Source: Triglochin maritima
Taxonomy: Eukaryota; Streptophyta; Magnoliopsida; Alismatales; Juncaginaceae
Direction: 5' to 3'
Length of the DNA: 64,000 nt
Assembly: GCA_963682175.1 (NCBI GenBank)
Contig: OY821791.1
Coordinates: forward strand, 24,149,826-24,213,825
The translations under genes were made by a program, and so were the position numbers. Under the pieces are notes generated by a model. It worked only from the letters and a program-made list of their open reading frames with translations. It was not told where the DNA came from and made no database searches. This document shows, one piece after another, positions 11,263 to 21,599 of the stretch; within the stretch, counting starts at the first letter, position 1, and each line of letters begins with the position of its first letter.

Positions 11263-14200
11263 TCAAGGGACATCAAATGGGAACCCACCATCTCTCGAGC
11301 CAGAAATGCACCTGTATGGGCTCGCAACATACAAAACAGAATTGCTTGACCACCTGACACCCTTATTCGCATTGTGGTCGTTCGATGCCTCTTGAGAGTT
11401 AACAAAAGAGGAGGCATGAATGAGAGGTGAACCTCTACCAGGTTGAAGGGTATCAGGTGGTTGATTCTTAACCCACATGGGGTCCTCAACAGATATAGAA
11501 TGAAGATCATGTGGCCCAGAGGCCATAAAAAGGGTATCTGGTGGCTCAAAAGCCACGTGATCGAAAGGTTGTGGCTCAAGGGCCACGTGATCAAAAGAAT
11601 GTGGCTCAAGGGTCACGTGATCAAAAGAATGTGGCTCAAGGGCCACGTGATCAAAAGAATGTGGCTCAAGGGCCACAAGATCAGAAGGATGTGGCTCAAG
11701 GGCCACAAGATCAGAACATAAGGCACCTTCTTGTGCCAGCCCAGGTGAAACATCTTCACCACCTTCAGGATCTTCATCGAACAATTCTCTGAAGTACTTG
11801 AAGGTGCCCTCAACTTCACTCTCATCCATGCCCTGGATAAGGTTAACCCCAACAGGGTCATTGAAGGCATCTGGCTTCTTGCCAATGGTGAAGATGTTGA
11901 AATCAGCGCATTGACTACCATAAGTCAAGCGCATCAGACCATTGCGACAATTGATCAAGGCATTGGAAGTCGCAAGAAATGGTCGCCCCAGAATGACAGG
12001 AATTTGTCCAAGTGGGTTTGGCACAGGTTCAGTATCCAAGACAAAGAAGTCGACTGGATAAATGAACTCTCCCACTTTGATCAGCACATCTTCCACCACA
12101 CCCCTCGGTTTCTTCATAGACCTATCAGCCAATTGAAGAGTGGTCTTTGTTTGTTTGAGGTCTCCAAGACCGAGGTGGACGTAGACAGAATATGGCAGAA
12201 GATTAACAGATGCACCAAGGTCTAGCAAGGCTCGGTGTATGGGCACATCACCAATCACACAAGAGATAGTAGGACAGCCAGGGTCCTTGTACTTGACTTG
12301 CATGGGTTGTGCCAACAAGGAACTCACGTTAGCCGCAAGAAAAGCTTTCTTGGGAACATGAGTTTTTCTCTTCTTGGTGCATAAGTCCTTGAGAACCTTG
12401 GCATAAGGTGGCATTTGCTGAATCACCTCCAGAAGAGGGATATTCACCTTAACCTGCCGAAACATCTCAAGCATCTTGTCATGCTGATCAGAGGTTTTCT
12501 TTTTAAGGCGCTCAGGGAATGGCGCCTTTGGGGCATAAGGATGCGAAGGCACCCCAGAATTCAGGTCCAAAGAAACATGAGTGGGGACCTCAGAATCTGG
12601 TTCCTTCGACACAAGAGGAGACAAGGGGACCTCAAGGTTCGGCCCCTTTGTCGAAGGAAATGTAGAAAGAACCTCAGGATCTGGCTCCTTCCTGGAAGTA
12701 TTTGTGGAGGGAGCCTCAGGATCCGGCTCCCTCAAAGATGGTGATGACAAGGAAGGCACCCCAATGTGGTTGTCCACCTCCTTACCAGACCTCAAAGTAT
12801 GAATCACATTAATATGATGGGTCGGTTCAGAGGTAGCATGAGGTAAAGGTGTCCTTCCTTGCGAATGGGTACCCCGGGGATTTACCTCGGGTTGACTCGG
12901 TAATTGACCCTTCTCGCGTTCATGGAGCTGATTAGCCAACTGGCTCACTTGCATTTCCAATGCTTTGACCGTATTGTTGTTGGCCGAAAACATGGCTTGC
13001 GTGCTCTGAATGAACGCGTGAAGGGTTTGCTCAAGAGTGGAGTCCTTAGGGTCAACCCGTTGGGGTTGTGGAGTTTGGTTAGAATAAACCGACGAAGAGG
13101 TCTGAGGAGGTTGGTAATTGTGGTTCTGAGACCTTTGATGTGGAGGTTGGTAGGTCGCCGATGGGCGTGGAGGTTGATAAGGTGGAGGTTGAGGTTGAGC
13201 GTGCGAGCTCTGACCGTTACCCCCACTAGTCCCCCAAGAGAAGTTAGGATGGTTACGCCATCCCGGGTTGTAAGAGTGACTGTACGGGTCGTTTCGGGGC
13301 CTTTGTTGATACATCGCATTTGCATGCTCAGTATCCCTTGGAGCGTAAGCGCATTCCAAGTCATCATGTCCCGACAGTCCACACCTACTACACTCGGGAG
13401 TAGCGACCTGAGCTACAGGAGCTCGGTCCATCTCCAAACACTCAATCCTACGCATGAGAGCAGCCATTTTCGCCTCAGACGCGATAGTTGACTCAACTTG
13501 ATAAGATCCAGCTCGACCAGAAGACCTGGCGGCTGGTGGCTCTCTCATGGTGTCCCACTCGAAGGTACGCTCAGCCATGGACTCAAAAGTGTCCCATGCC
13601 TCCTCGATGGGTTTCATTTGGAAGTCACCCTGACACATTGACTCCAACAATGTGCGGGTGTTGTAGTTGATGCCCTCATAAACAATCTGGCACAGCTGCC
13701 ATAGCTCAAGTCCATGATGAGGGCATTGCTGGAGAAGGTCCTTGAACCTCTCAAAGAAACCATGAAACGATTCGGTCTCGGTTTGATACATCTGATGTAT
13801 CTGGTGCCGTATCTGTTGAGTTTTCCTTTGAGGGAAAAATCTCTTCAGAAAGACGGTCACAAATTCATCCCATGACCGAATCGAGCTCGCCGGGAGGCTA
13901 TACATCCATTTCTTCGCATTATCCTTCAATGCGAAAGAAATCATCCTCAACCGGACAGAATCCTCGTCAAGCTGTTGAAGCTTGAACATGGAGCATACTT
14001 CCTCGAATTCGCGTATAAAGATATACGGATCCTCCTTATTGGCAGTGAAGGTCGGAAGCATGCTCACATACTGAGGTTTTAGCTCATAGTTGTTCCCGCG
14101 AGCAGGGGGAACAACTATGCAAGAAGGTTGCGCGGCCCGAACAGGATGGGTCCGCTCCCACAAGGTCATCGGCCTATCATGTCGAGCTAAAGGTGGTGGT

Positions 14201-14487
14201 GCACCTAGAACTCGATCCTGACCGAATCTCCCTTCCTCTCGAGTCAGAGGAGGAGGAGAAGGAGGTCTACGTGGTGGTGGAAACGGACCGAGGTAGTCCA
14301 TGTATGGAACCCGGTCTCCTTCGCCACCACGAGACGACTCGGCCTCTTGCTCCAAAGGAGCACGAGGCGGAGATGGTCGATCACCAAGATCTTCCATCTC
14401 AGAAATAAGCACTCTCTCGAGTCGAGCGCTCTCACCAGAACGAGCCCAACCTCGCATAAAAATGCTCGACTCGACTCTAACAAACAC
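11263..14487 (-). CDS. gag-protease polyprotein of element B (intact)
   Basis: The 1074-residue uninterrupted ORF encodes the structural polyprotein of a non-autonomous Athila-like retrotransposon. Residues 1-110 are charged and Pro-rich, with no domain I recognise. The retrotransposon gag domain covers about 150-290 (SFALKDNAKKW, WDEF, PHHGLELWQLCQIVYEG). A CCHC knuckle C366-C369-H374-C379 follows, then a Gln/Pro/Asn-rich linker (about 400-660). The aspartic protease has DLGAS at 756-760 and ILGRPFLAT at 832-840. The C-terminus carries six 10-residue repeats (about 923-982, PHSFDHVALE type). The start was chosen as the first ATG of the open frame; no in-frame ATG lies just upstream. Leu in place of Ser/Thr in the protease motif is also seen in A and C, so it looks family-specific. 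No polymerase is present. Confidence 0.9.
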   Translation of the reverse strand: MFVRVESSIFMRGWARSGESARLERVLISEMEDLGDRPSPPRAPLEQEAESSRGGEGDRVPYMDYLGPFPPPRRPPSPPPLTREEGRFGQDRVLGAPPPLARHDRPMTLWERTHPVRAAQPSCIVVPPARGNNYELKPQYVSMLPTFTANKEDPYIFIREFEEVCSMFKLQQLDEDSVRLRMISFALKDNAKKWMYSLPASSIRSWDEFVTVFLKRFFPQRKTQQIRHQIHQMYQTETESFHGFFERFKDLLQQCPHHGLELWQLCQIVYEGINYNTRTLLESMCQGDFQMKPIEEAWDTFESMAERTFEWDTMREPPAARSSGRAGSYQVESTIASEAKMAALMRRIECLEMDRAPVAQVATPECSRCGLSGHDDLECAYAPRDTEHANAMYQQRPRNDPYSHSYNPGWRNHPNFSWGTSGGNGQSSHAQPQPPPYQPPRPSATYQPPHQRSQNHNYQPPQTSSSVYSNQTPQPQRVDPKDSTLEQTLHAFIQSTQAMFSANNNTVKALEMQVSQLANQLHEREKGQLPSQPEVNPRGTHSQGRTPLPHATSEPTHHINVIHTLRSGKEVDNHIGVPSLSSPSLREPDPEAPSTNTSRKEPDPEVLSTFPSTKGPNLEVPLSPLVSKEPDSEVPTHVSLDLNSGVPSHPYAPKAPFPERLKKKTSDQHDKMLEMFRQVKVNIPLLEVIQQMPPYAKVLKDLCTKKRKTHVPKKAFLAANVSSLLAQPMQVKYKDPGCPTISCVIGDVPIHRALLDLGASVNLLPYSVYVHLGLGDLKQTKTTLQLADRSMKKPRGVVEDVLIKVGEFIYPVDFFVLDTEPVPNPLGQIPVILGRPFLATSNALINCRNGLMRLTYGSQCADFNIFTIGKKPDAFNDPVGVNLIQGMDESEVEGTFKYFRELFDEDPEGGEDVSPGLAQEGALCSDLVALEPHPSDLVALEPHSFDHVALEPHSFDHVTLEPHSFDHVALEPQPFDHVAFEPPDTLFMASGPHDLHSISVEDPMWVKNQPPDTLQPGRGSPLIHASSFVNSQEASNDHNANKGVRWSSNSVLYVASPYRCISGSRDGGFPFDVP
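11541..11720. repeat. 30-bp tandem repeat inside the B gag-protease gene
   Basis: Six head-to-tail 30-bp units beginning GTGGCTCAAGGGCCACGTGA or variants. Because 30 is a multiple of three, the array stays in frame and encodes the 10-residue repeats. Each unit has a GTGGC...GCCAC inverted repeat, and the first four carry CACGTG. The corresponding region of A and D is unrelated, so the array seems specific to the B lineage. Confidence 0.9.
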
Positions 14488-15337
14488 ACAACAGAAGGTG
14501 TACTAGAGGAGGAGACTAAACGTAGAGAATAGATGAGGAGAGGACTCAGATGAGGAGGGAAGAATTCCTAGAGCTAGCGTGGGTAGTGGGATCAGGAAGA
14601 AGCCTAACTAGCAAGCACGGCTCAAACAAAGTAAGGCAATGGGTCCTTAAGCTAGACGACGCCTAACTTCGAGGTCACTAGCCTCGACACGCCTCACCTC
14701 CCTACAACGAGGACCACAATGCCCAGCAAGTGATACCAGATCCGGAGATCCAGTACCTCCTACTATCGACAAGGTAGGCAACGCCGATCAGGTCATGACG
14801 GTCTCGACTAGATTACTCTCCTAGTGCGTCCGAATTCCTTAGGGCCAATGTCTACTTCCTTTTAGTTAAGGCTTTATTAAGAGTGGTTTTTGGGGCCAAG
14901 GAAAGGGTGATGAAATCCCCCACCTTATCTTTTATGGGACAGCCCCTCCTTAGTAGCGATTTGATCCTAGATCTAACAATCAATCGCTCCAATCAAACGC
15001 TCTCTCACTCTTGTCCCGATGCACCTTACTAACTAATGCATGAAAGAAACATGCATGAATGAGGGATGTGGGTGCACGTACCTCACGCCAGCAATCAACG
15101 ACAAAATGTAAAGCAAAGAAAAGACAAATGCATGCAAGGTCTACCAATGGTGCATGACCTAGATGGCAAGAAGTCTAATCTTTTGCTTTGAGTTTTATGG
15201 TCCAAGTTGATTAAAGGGGGAGTGATTAATGATCTGGGAGCAAATAAGAAGTCAAAGCATGTAAAATTGGGCTCCCAGATAACACAAATTTCAAGACTAA
15301 CTACCAACAAAAATTTCAAGGACAGAAACGCTCACCA

Positions 15338-15378
15338 GGCCGCCAATTGGCGGTCTTCCACCGCTGATTGGCGGTCTG
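15338..15378. repeat. Paired short palindromes in the leader of element B
   Basis: Near-palindrome GGCCGCCAATTGGCGGTCT, then ACCGCTGATTGGCGGTCT two bases later. Same order and spacing as in the leader of A, about 135-175 nt after the primer-binding site. Confidence 0.7.
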
Positions 15379-15511
15379 TTTAGGTCGGCGCTTCCTCAAA
15401 CTTCTCCAGTAGCCTCCCCGTGACCTTGTGGTTCCCTGAAACTAAGAAAAACTAAAAAAAACAAATTAAAAACCCCTCGAATCGTCCAAACCAAGGTCTG
15501 GACAGAGCACC

Positions 15512-15529
15512 TCCCCGGCAACGGCGCCA
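15512..15529 (-). other. Primer-binding site of element B (perfect tRNA-Asp complement)
   Basis: Minus strand TGGCGCCGTTGCCGGGGA, complementary to the 3' end of plant tRNA-Asp including CCA. Athila and Tat elements are known to use this primer. Confidence 0.92.
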
Positions 15530-15535
15530 AAAACT

Positions 15536-17110
15536 TGATTGATCGTTTTATATTTCTACCGCAAGTGCACGGCCGCGTTGAAGCGGTGGCAAATACGGGT
15601 CGTCCACTGGGAGGTGTGTCGACACTTGGTTTATTCGAAGGCGAGAGGTAAAAAGAAGGGAGAAAGATGTATTACACTAATCTAAACTACAAAGCTGAAA
15701 TGAAATGCAAAGGAAATGAAGATAAGCAATAAAACTAAACCCCAAATGGGGTAGAGAACAGATGTGAACATAAAGATGTGTGTGTGTGTGTGTTCAATTA
15801 AGCTCCTCACAACATGTAATGCATGAAATCATAAAACTACATCCAATCTTGCCTCTACATGAATTAAGATAAGACTACATCATTAAAACATACAAGACAA
15901 TGATTGGAATGAAGCTACATGAACTCAAGTATAAAGACTAGACCCTACTATGCCTCCACATGAATTAAGATGACTACATCATTAAAACATACAAGACATT
16001 AGCTAAGGAAAAGGCAACAATAGTACATACACTACAAATTGTGTTTCCAACATTAACTTCATCCATATCCTAACTTTATCATTCCCCATAAAATAGGTCC
16101 ACTAATCAAAGCATAAGCTAAGCTTCATTCAAGAGCATTAGCATATCAAAGATAAGAGTGGAGACCCATTAGATGGTTATGGAAATCATATAAAGCTCAA
16201 GGGATAAAAATAACACACACTTAATACACTACATTATTATATCACATATTTCTCCACCCCCCAAATGGGGATGGAACTACTCACTACTCATTACACTAAC
16301 TAATTTAGCAAAGGAAAACATAATACTGAAATGAAATTTATACTACTTAAGCAAGAAATATTAAAGAAGCATAAAACTAAACAAACAAACAAGCATGCAA
16401 ATGAAAGGAAATTAAACTAAGAGAGAAACAACATCATTAAGAGAAAACTTATATTATTAACTCACTCAATTACAAGTAGCTCTTCCTCCACTAGAGTTTT
16501 GCTTCAAGGCTTCACTCTTAGTAGGGAAGATGGCCACCAAGAGGGAGATAGATACAATGGGAGGTGAAGAGTTCTATTTATAAGCATGGAAAAAGCTAAT
16601 CCGGGACAATCCCCCGATGTGGGACTAAACCAATACCAAAAATACACTAAGAATACACTAATACACGTGCTACAGAAAACTAGATGGATTCTGGGCTAAA
16701 TGGACCGCCAATTAGCGGTTCCAGACCGCCAATTGGCGGTCTATAAAGTTTAGATCCGTCTGGTTTTCTTTGTGGGCTTTTCTTGAAGTGTTTCTTGGTC
16801 TTAGATGCATCTGGTTGGTTTATTGGAGCTCCGACCCGAATCGAATTGACAAAATACTCCTCATGATGGTGTGGAGTTTCCTGTTTTGCTCTTAGGTCCT
16901 TCTGTCTTACGATCAGGTCCTTCCCCCTTGCATCTTGGTCCCCAGGTCTCACAATTAGGTCCTTTTTTCCTGCTTTTGGGTCCTTTCATGGGTCTTCTCT
17001 TCAAACCTACTTATTTCTGAAAACTAAACATAAAACTCGTCACATAGCATTGCTTAGGTGTAAGATAATGGATATAAGGTACAAATATAAGCATGAAATG
17101 ATGTCAATCA
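15536..17110 (-). repeat. Element B LTR, upstream copy
   Basis: 1575 bp and nearly identical to 8119-9691. Visible differences: the (TG)n length, a G/T change in the CCCCAAAGGGGG block, and one change each near 16021 and 16546. TATA box at 16575-16582 and paired palindromes at 16703-16742. Confidence 0.92.
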
Positions 17111-18759
17111 AATACCCCCACACCTAAGTTTTTGCTAGTCTCGAGCAAAACAAAGAAAGGAAAAAGCATACGAAAAACAAGAAATCCTAACTCACTTTCG
17201 TAGGAATCACGGTTGCACTTAGCACGTGCAACAAGCCGTTAAACCTCTTTGTTGCCAAGGAGGAGGAGTGTTGTCTCCTGAGGGTTTTCAGCGGATATAC
17301 CCACAAAATCCGAACAAGATGCATTATTCAATCTAGACCTCGACTCGTTGGAAATATTTTGTCGATCAATGGACGCGGTAATGCTACGGGCCGACTCTAT
17401 ATAGGTGATCAGTCCACACCTCTACCCTAATGAACTATTCGTGCAAGTTAAATAAGGAATTATGTGAAAGACATGGACAACCTCAACATCCTCAAGTGCT
17501 ACAAAGTGTAAAGTCCATTAAGGTTCTTATTTGCATTATCATATTTTTTTTCTTTTTGTTTCTTTTCACATTTTTTTTTCTTTTACTTTTTATTAGTTGG
17601 AGCTTCATTCTCCCAGGGTCAGGTTCCGTGCATCATTGCCCATGAGGACTTACACTATCACGTACACCTTTCCCCACATCTCCACATAGGGCAATCCCTA
17701 CCACCCGTGTTACGGGAGTTCGGTCGGCGCATCCCAAGTCAGATGACTCGAAAGCACCAGGCACAAAGTCCCCTCAGACCTACTTTCCCGAGTGATAGGA
17801 GCCGTGCGAGAAGAGAGAACACCTACTCACTTATTTCTTATCTACACATGAACCAAAACCCCTAGACTAATGTCTCACAACAGGATTTAGAGGGTCCTTG
17901 ACTACAACAAACTTCCTTAAGTTAACAGACACGAATTATTGACTCACTAGGTTCAGGGTGGACTTCATTAAATGTTTGAGCACTGAAACCCTATGATTAC
18001 TCACCCCCAAGGGAAAACTGGGGTGCATCCTAACGACTCGATAAATCCTAAAGCCACGTACTAGATATCCTAATGCATCAAGTTCAAGACAATTTTGGGA
18101 GCTTTCTTTTTACTTTGCCTCTCAACGGTTTTGCACATGCTAAACACTCACAAAACCCACAAAACATTTTCTTTCGCAAACACATGAAGATTTTGAAAGA
18201 AATGTGAAAATTTTGAAGCACTAGGCAAGCAAAAGAAGACAAGTCACCCAAGGATCATGGCAAGCAAATATATCGATATTAAATGCAGCACACTAACATG
18301 ACCCTAACAATGCAAACAAAAGAAAACAAAATCAAAAGAAAAGACTCGACTATGTACACACGTAAAACACCCCCCCACACCTACTTCATGCATTGTCCTC
18401 AATGAATGTGAACAAGATACTACATGGATACATGCATGAAAAAGGAACGATCTCACCAACATGAAGTACAAAGGGACGTTCGGGGTCATGTTGATGGACA
18501 CAAACCCAAATTCCCTCAAAACCTGTGAGAAGCTGAAGAAGGGAGACAAATACGTGAAAGAAATGGGGCCCAAATACTCAAGGGTTGGGGCCCACAACAA
18601 TCGATGCTCACTGAAGGAGTCTTCTCTTTTTTTTTTTTTTTTTTTAACTATGTACAACAATAGGCTTCCATCTTCATATGTCAAGGGACATCAAATGGGA
18701 ACCCACCATCTCTCGAGCCAAAAATGCACCTGTATGGGCTCGCAACATACAAAACAGAA
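17111..18759 (-). repeat. Second copy of the B 3' internal region, outside the element
   Basis: Nearly identical to 9692-11341, including the polypurine tract, the noncoding region and the last 26 codons of the gag-protease ORF. I see about two substitutions and a T-run length change. It should not lie outside an upstream LTR in a normal single insertion. It ends mid-gene at 18759 and joins LTR A after four extra bases (CAAG). Confidence 0.9.
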
Positions 18760-19536
18760 CAAGTACTCACTAAACATTACACTAATTATTAAACTAAACA
18801 AAAAAAGCATATTAACTAAGCTAATAAAACTAATGAAATGAGATTAAGCAAAACAAAACAAGAAACATAAAACAAACAACATAATAAAGAAACTTGTATT
18901 AAAATGACTCACATTAAAAGTAGCATCCTCCTACTTTAGTGTGTGCTTCAAGGCCTCACTTCTAGTAGGAAGAATAGCCACTTAAAATATGGAGTGATTA
19001 CAATGGAAGGTGAAGATTTCTATTTATAGCCATTGGAAAAAGGCAAACCGGGACAATCCCCCAATGTGGGACTAAACAGATACCAAAAATAGCCTAAACA
19101 TCCTCTAAAACATGTGCTAGAGAAATTTTAGCAGATTTGGGCCAAAATGGACCGCCAATTGGCGGTCTATATGGTTCAGATCCTGGTCATTTTTGTTGTG
19201 GGATTTTCTTGGTATATTTGCTGGTCTTGGACGCATTCACTTGGTTTGTTGGAGCTCCGACCCGAATCGAATTGCTAAAATACTCCCCATGATGGTGTGG
19301 AGTATTCTGTTTTGCTATTAGGTCCTTCTGTCTTACATTCAGGTCCTGCGCCTTTGCATCTTAGTCCCCAGATCTCACAATTCAGTCATTTTTCACAGCT
19401 TTTGGGTCTTTTTATGCTTCATCTCTTCAACCCTATTTATTTCTGAAAACTAAACATAAAACTCGTAACATAGCATTGTTTAGGTGAAAGATAATGGATA
19501 TAAGATACAAATATAAACATGAAATGATGCCAATCA
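18760..19536 (-). repeat. Element A upstream LTR, outer part
   Basis: Resumes LTR A at the position equal to 2422 (TACTCACTAAAC) and runs to the LTR terminus GCCAATCA at 19536. TATA box at 19021-19028 and palindrome GACCGCCAATTGGCGGTC at 19150-19167. The first four bases are filler. Confidence 0.88.
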
Positions 19537-19541
19537 CTCAT
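19537..19541. repeat. Target site duplication CTCAT, right copy of element A
   Basis: Exact match to 1813-1817, immediately outside the LTR end. Confidence 0.9.
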
Positions 19542-19600
19542 ATTAGACTCATTTCAATTATTGTGTTGTATGTTTTAATGATAATGTTTTATGTTATTAC
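19542..19600 (+). repeat. LTR E, remainder after the A insertion
   Basis: Text such as TTGTGTTGTATGTTTTAATG aligns with the reverse complement of LTR B near 15890-15920, continuing LTR E from 1817. Similarity fades at about 19600, before the conserved LTR tail, so E is truncated here. Confidence 0.65.
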
Positions 19601-20974
19601 GCAAGAAAGGAGATCACGCATTGACCATTACCGTATAGTTTGACATGGTATGCGTCATTATTAAGGAATAGAATGTAGCCATAATGAAAAGGACACCAAA
19701 TCGGACTACTCTCTCCAATTTCTTACGTTTATGACAATAGTCACAGGACACAACCTTTCATTACACAACCTACAAAATTATAAGGTGTAGTAGTGTGTTC
19801 AATTCGTAGATATTGTAATTATACCGTAGAATGCTAGAAAGGCCATCTCATGTCGGTCATTACCATTGTCTCTGGCCTATTTTGTTTTTGATAACGAATT
19901 TTTTTTGGAAGGAATTTTTTTTGATAATGAATAATGACCTATTTTTAAGACACACTTAGAGGTGGTCTAATGGGAGTTGTGATGAAAAGACACAACATTA
20001 AAAGTTCCACAAGGGATGAGTCATGATAAAAGAATGTGTCATAAGAATTTGCATATATTCCAGTCTTGTCATTTTTTTCTTAATTTTAATGCTTATCTGA
20101 AATAATTGAATTTGTTGTTCAAGTAATATGAAGTCTGGAGATGAGAATCGTATCTGAGTGCCATTTTAAAGTTTGAAACTTATTTAGTATTCCTAAGTGA
20201 TAAGTTAAGCCAAATGAATTAGTTTCTTCACTAATAGTCAATTTATTGATACATTCTATGACGAATTATTACGTTTCAAAATCTGTCACAATAAAAAAAT
20301 TATGACGAAGAAACAATTTATGATTCTTGAAAAACACAACGTCCCAATAAATTCTAATAAAAATTATATCTCACGATAAAAAAAACTCCTAATATGACGA
20401 TACATGTTTTGGCAGCTTATTGCATTGGGAGTCATTACAACAGAAGACAACCTTTAAGTTCATGATATACGAAGAGACTCAACCTTCCAGTCCTTTTGTA
20501 ACATCATCGATTGTAGTGTATTCCATTCTTACTTCCTAAACCCTTGGTGTTATCTTTCCTTCCTCGCCCCGAAAGCCCATTTCATGAGATGGACTCCATC
20601 AACTTGTAGGAAGACCCCACTCTCTCCCACCACACACCCACTTGCTTTTGTAGTTTGTTGGCGAAGCGCGATCGAGTGGGGACGTCAGAGGCCCCCGGTC
20701 CTTGGTTTTTGCTTGCCCCACTCGTCCATATAAGGTGGCATCTTTTGTGCCTTCTTCATCATAATTTTTTTATATTTTGGTTTAATTTTTTGTAAGGGGT
20801 CACTCGTTGTCTTTTTTTGTTTACAAAGACCCAGTGACTGTGGCCCATGGATGACCTCGACCGACTTCAGGAGAGGAAGGTATCACTGGAGGCGGTCGCC
20901 TGGCTTTCAAGCTCCTGATAGCCCCCTCCAATCGATGATTTTCTAGAGGTCCATTGTTATAACTGTGGGGTTAT
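19601..20974. other. A+T-rich noncoding stretch with old repeat remnants
   Basis: No convincing gene. About 19730-19850 resembles the reverse complement of 22900-23090 (GTGTAATGAAAGGTTGTGTC core), so it is an inverted scrap of the GRF-type repeat family. About 20560-20830 is less A+T-rich and T-rich at its end, but I cannot assign it. Confidence 0.45.
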
Positions 20975-21244
20975 ATGCATGCACGAGAGACCAACTGGAA
21001 CCATCTCAAACCCGATCACACTCCTGCCACTAGAGTTCAGCGCTCTAGTGCAGCTTCCCAAGTTGGTGGTCATCTTGAAGAGGAAGTACATGAGAGCACC
21101 AGCTTCCCAACTATAGAAAGAGTCAACGAGAACTCCTGCTCACCAATTGTAGGTCATCTTGGAGAAGGAGTCGACACGACCTCAAGACTTCCAAGTTGGT
21201 CGTTAGTGGATCCTGAAGCACCTACCCACAACTCCAACCTATAA
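20975..21244 (+). CDS. Unrecognised 89-residue ORF, doubtful
   Basis: Open frame starting MHARETNWNH. It contains an internal two-fold repeat (VGGHLEEEVHESTSFP against VGHLGEGVDTTSRLP) with polar, Glu/Ser-rich composition and no domain that I know. It sits in repeat-rich DNA with no neighbouring exon. It could be a fragment of a transposon protein or chance; I give no function. Confidence 0.2.
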   Translation: MHARETNWNHLKPDHTPATRVQRSSAASQVGGHLEEEVHESTSFPTIERVNENSCSPIVGHLGEGVDTTSRLPSWSLVDPEAPTHNSNL

Positions 21245-21308
21245 TGTTGGTGATCAGCTGATCCAGATGCACCTTCCAACAACTCCAGGGCAGATAATGA
21301 CCATTTGA

Positions 21309-21507
21309 TGCATTGATTTTGAATGTTATGTAGAGTTGCCTCACATCTCTCTGGTGGTGAATTGCTGATTGGGTGAGGTTAATTAATCTAATGGTGCACA
21401 TACTGTTATGCAGAGTTAAGCATGCCCAATGCACAATGTAATTGATGCTTTGAGTTTGAATGTTATGCAGAATTGCCTCACATCTCTCTGGTGGTGAATT
21501 GTTGGTG
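21309..21507. repeat. Local direct duplication of about 60 bp
   Basis: The segments at about 21309-21367 and 21447-21507 share long stretches such as TTGCCTCACATCTCTCTGGT and GAATGTTATG, spaced by about 138 bp. Origin unknown. Confidence 0.7.
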
Positions 21508-21599
21508 CAGAATGTAATGTTACCTACCATTTGTCTATAACAGTGATCCATGTTATTAAATTTGTGACCTTATTGTATCTCTTTGGAATCTACAATGCA

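Larger units (their letters stand above)
14488..15535 (-). other. 5' leader of element B
   Basis: Noncoding leader with the conserved block at about 14650-14960 shared with A and C. It ends at the LTR with the primer-binding site. It contains short A+G-rich stretches but no convincing ORF. Confidence 0.7.
8119..18759 (-). mobile_element. Element B: very young Athila-like gag-protease element, partial tandem dimer
   Basis: Minus-strand order: extra 3' internal region (18759-17111), LTR (17110-15536), perfect tRNA-Asp primer-binding site, leader, intact gag-protease ORF, 1.57-kb 3' noncoding region, polypurine tract, LTR (9691-8119). I see only about three substitutions and a 2-bp TG-repeat length change between the two 1.57-kb LTRs, so the insertion is recent. 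No polymerase is encoded, so it is non-autonomous. The right boundary lacks a TG...CA end and a target duplication; it ends abruptly in element sequence next to LTR A, with 22 bp of target missing. Confidence 0.88.
1818..19536 (-). mobile_element. Element A: non-autonomous Athila-like Ty3/gypsy retrotransposon
   Basis: The order on the minus strand is upstream LTR (19536 to 7537, split by element B), primer-binding site, leader, gag-protease, short 3' region, polypurine tract, and downstream LTR (3194 to 1818). Both ends are TG...CA and are flanked by the perfect duplication CTCAT. Reverse transcriptase, RNase H and integrase are absent: only about 136 bp separate the gag-protease stop from the LTR. 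By eye the two LTRs differ at roughly ten sites in the first 580 bp, so A is clearly older than B, which sits inside it. I infer that it was mobilised in trans by an autonomous relative. Confidence 0.9.

Noticed and set aside
11541..11720. CRISPR-like array
   Set aside because: Units are contiguous with no spacers and stay in frame with a protein; this is a minisatellite in plant DNA.
12904..13491. 195-residue plus-strand ORF
   Set aside because: Antisense shadow of the intact gag-protease gene of element B.
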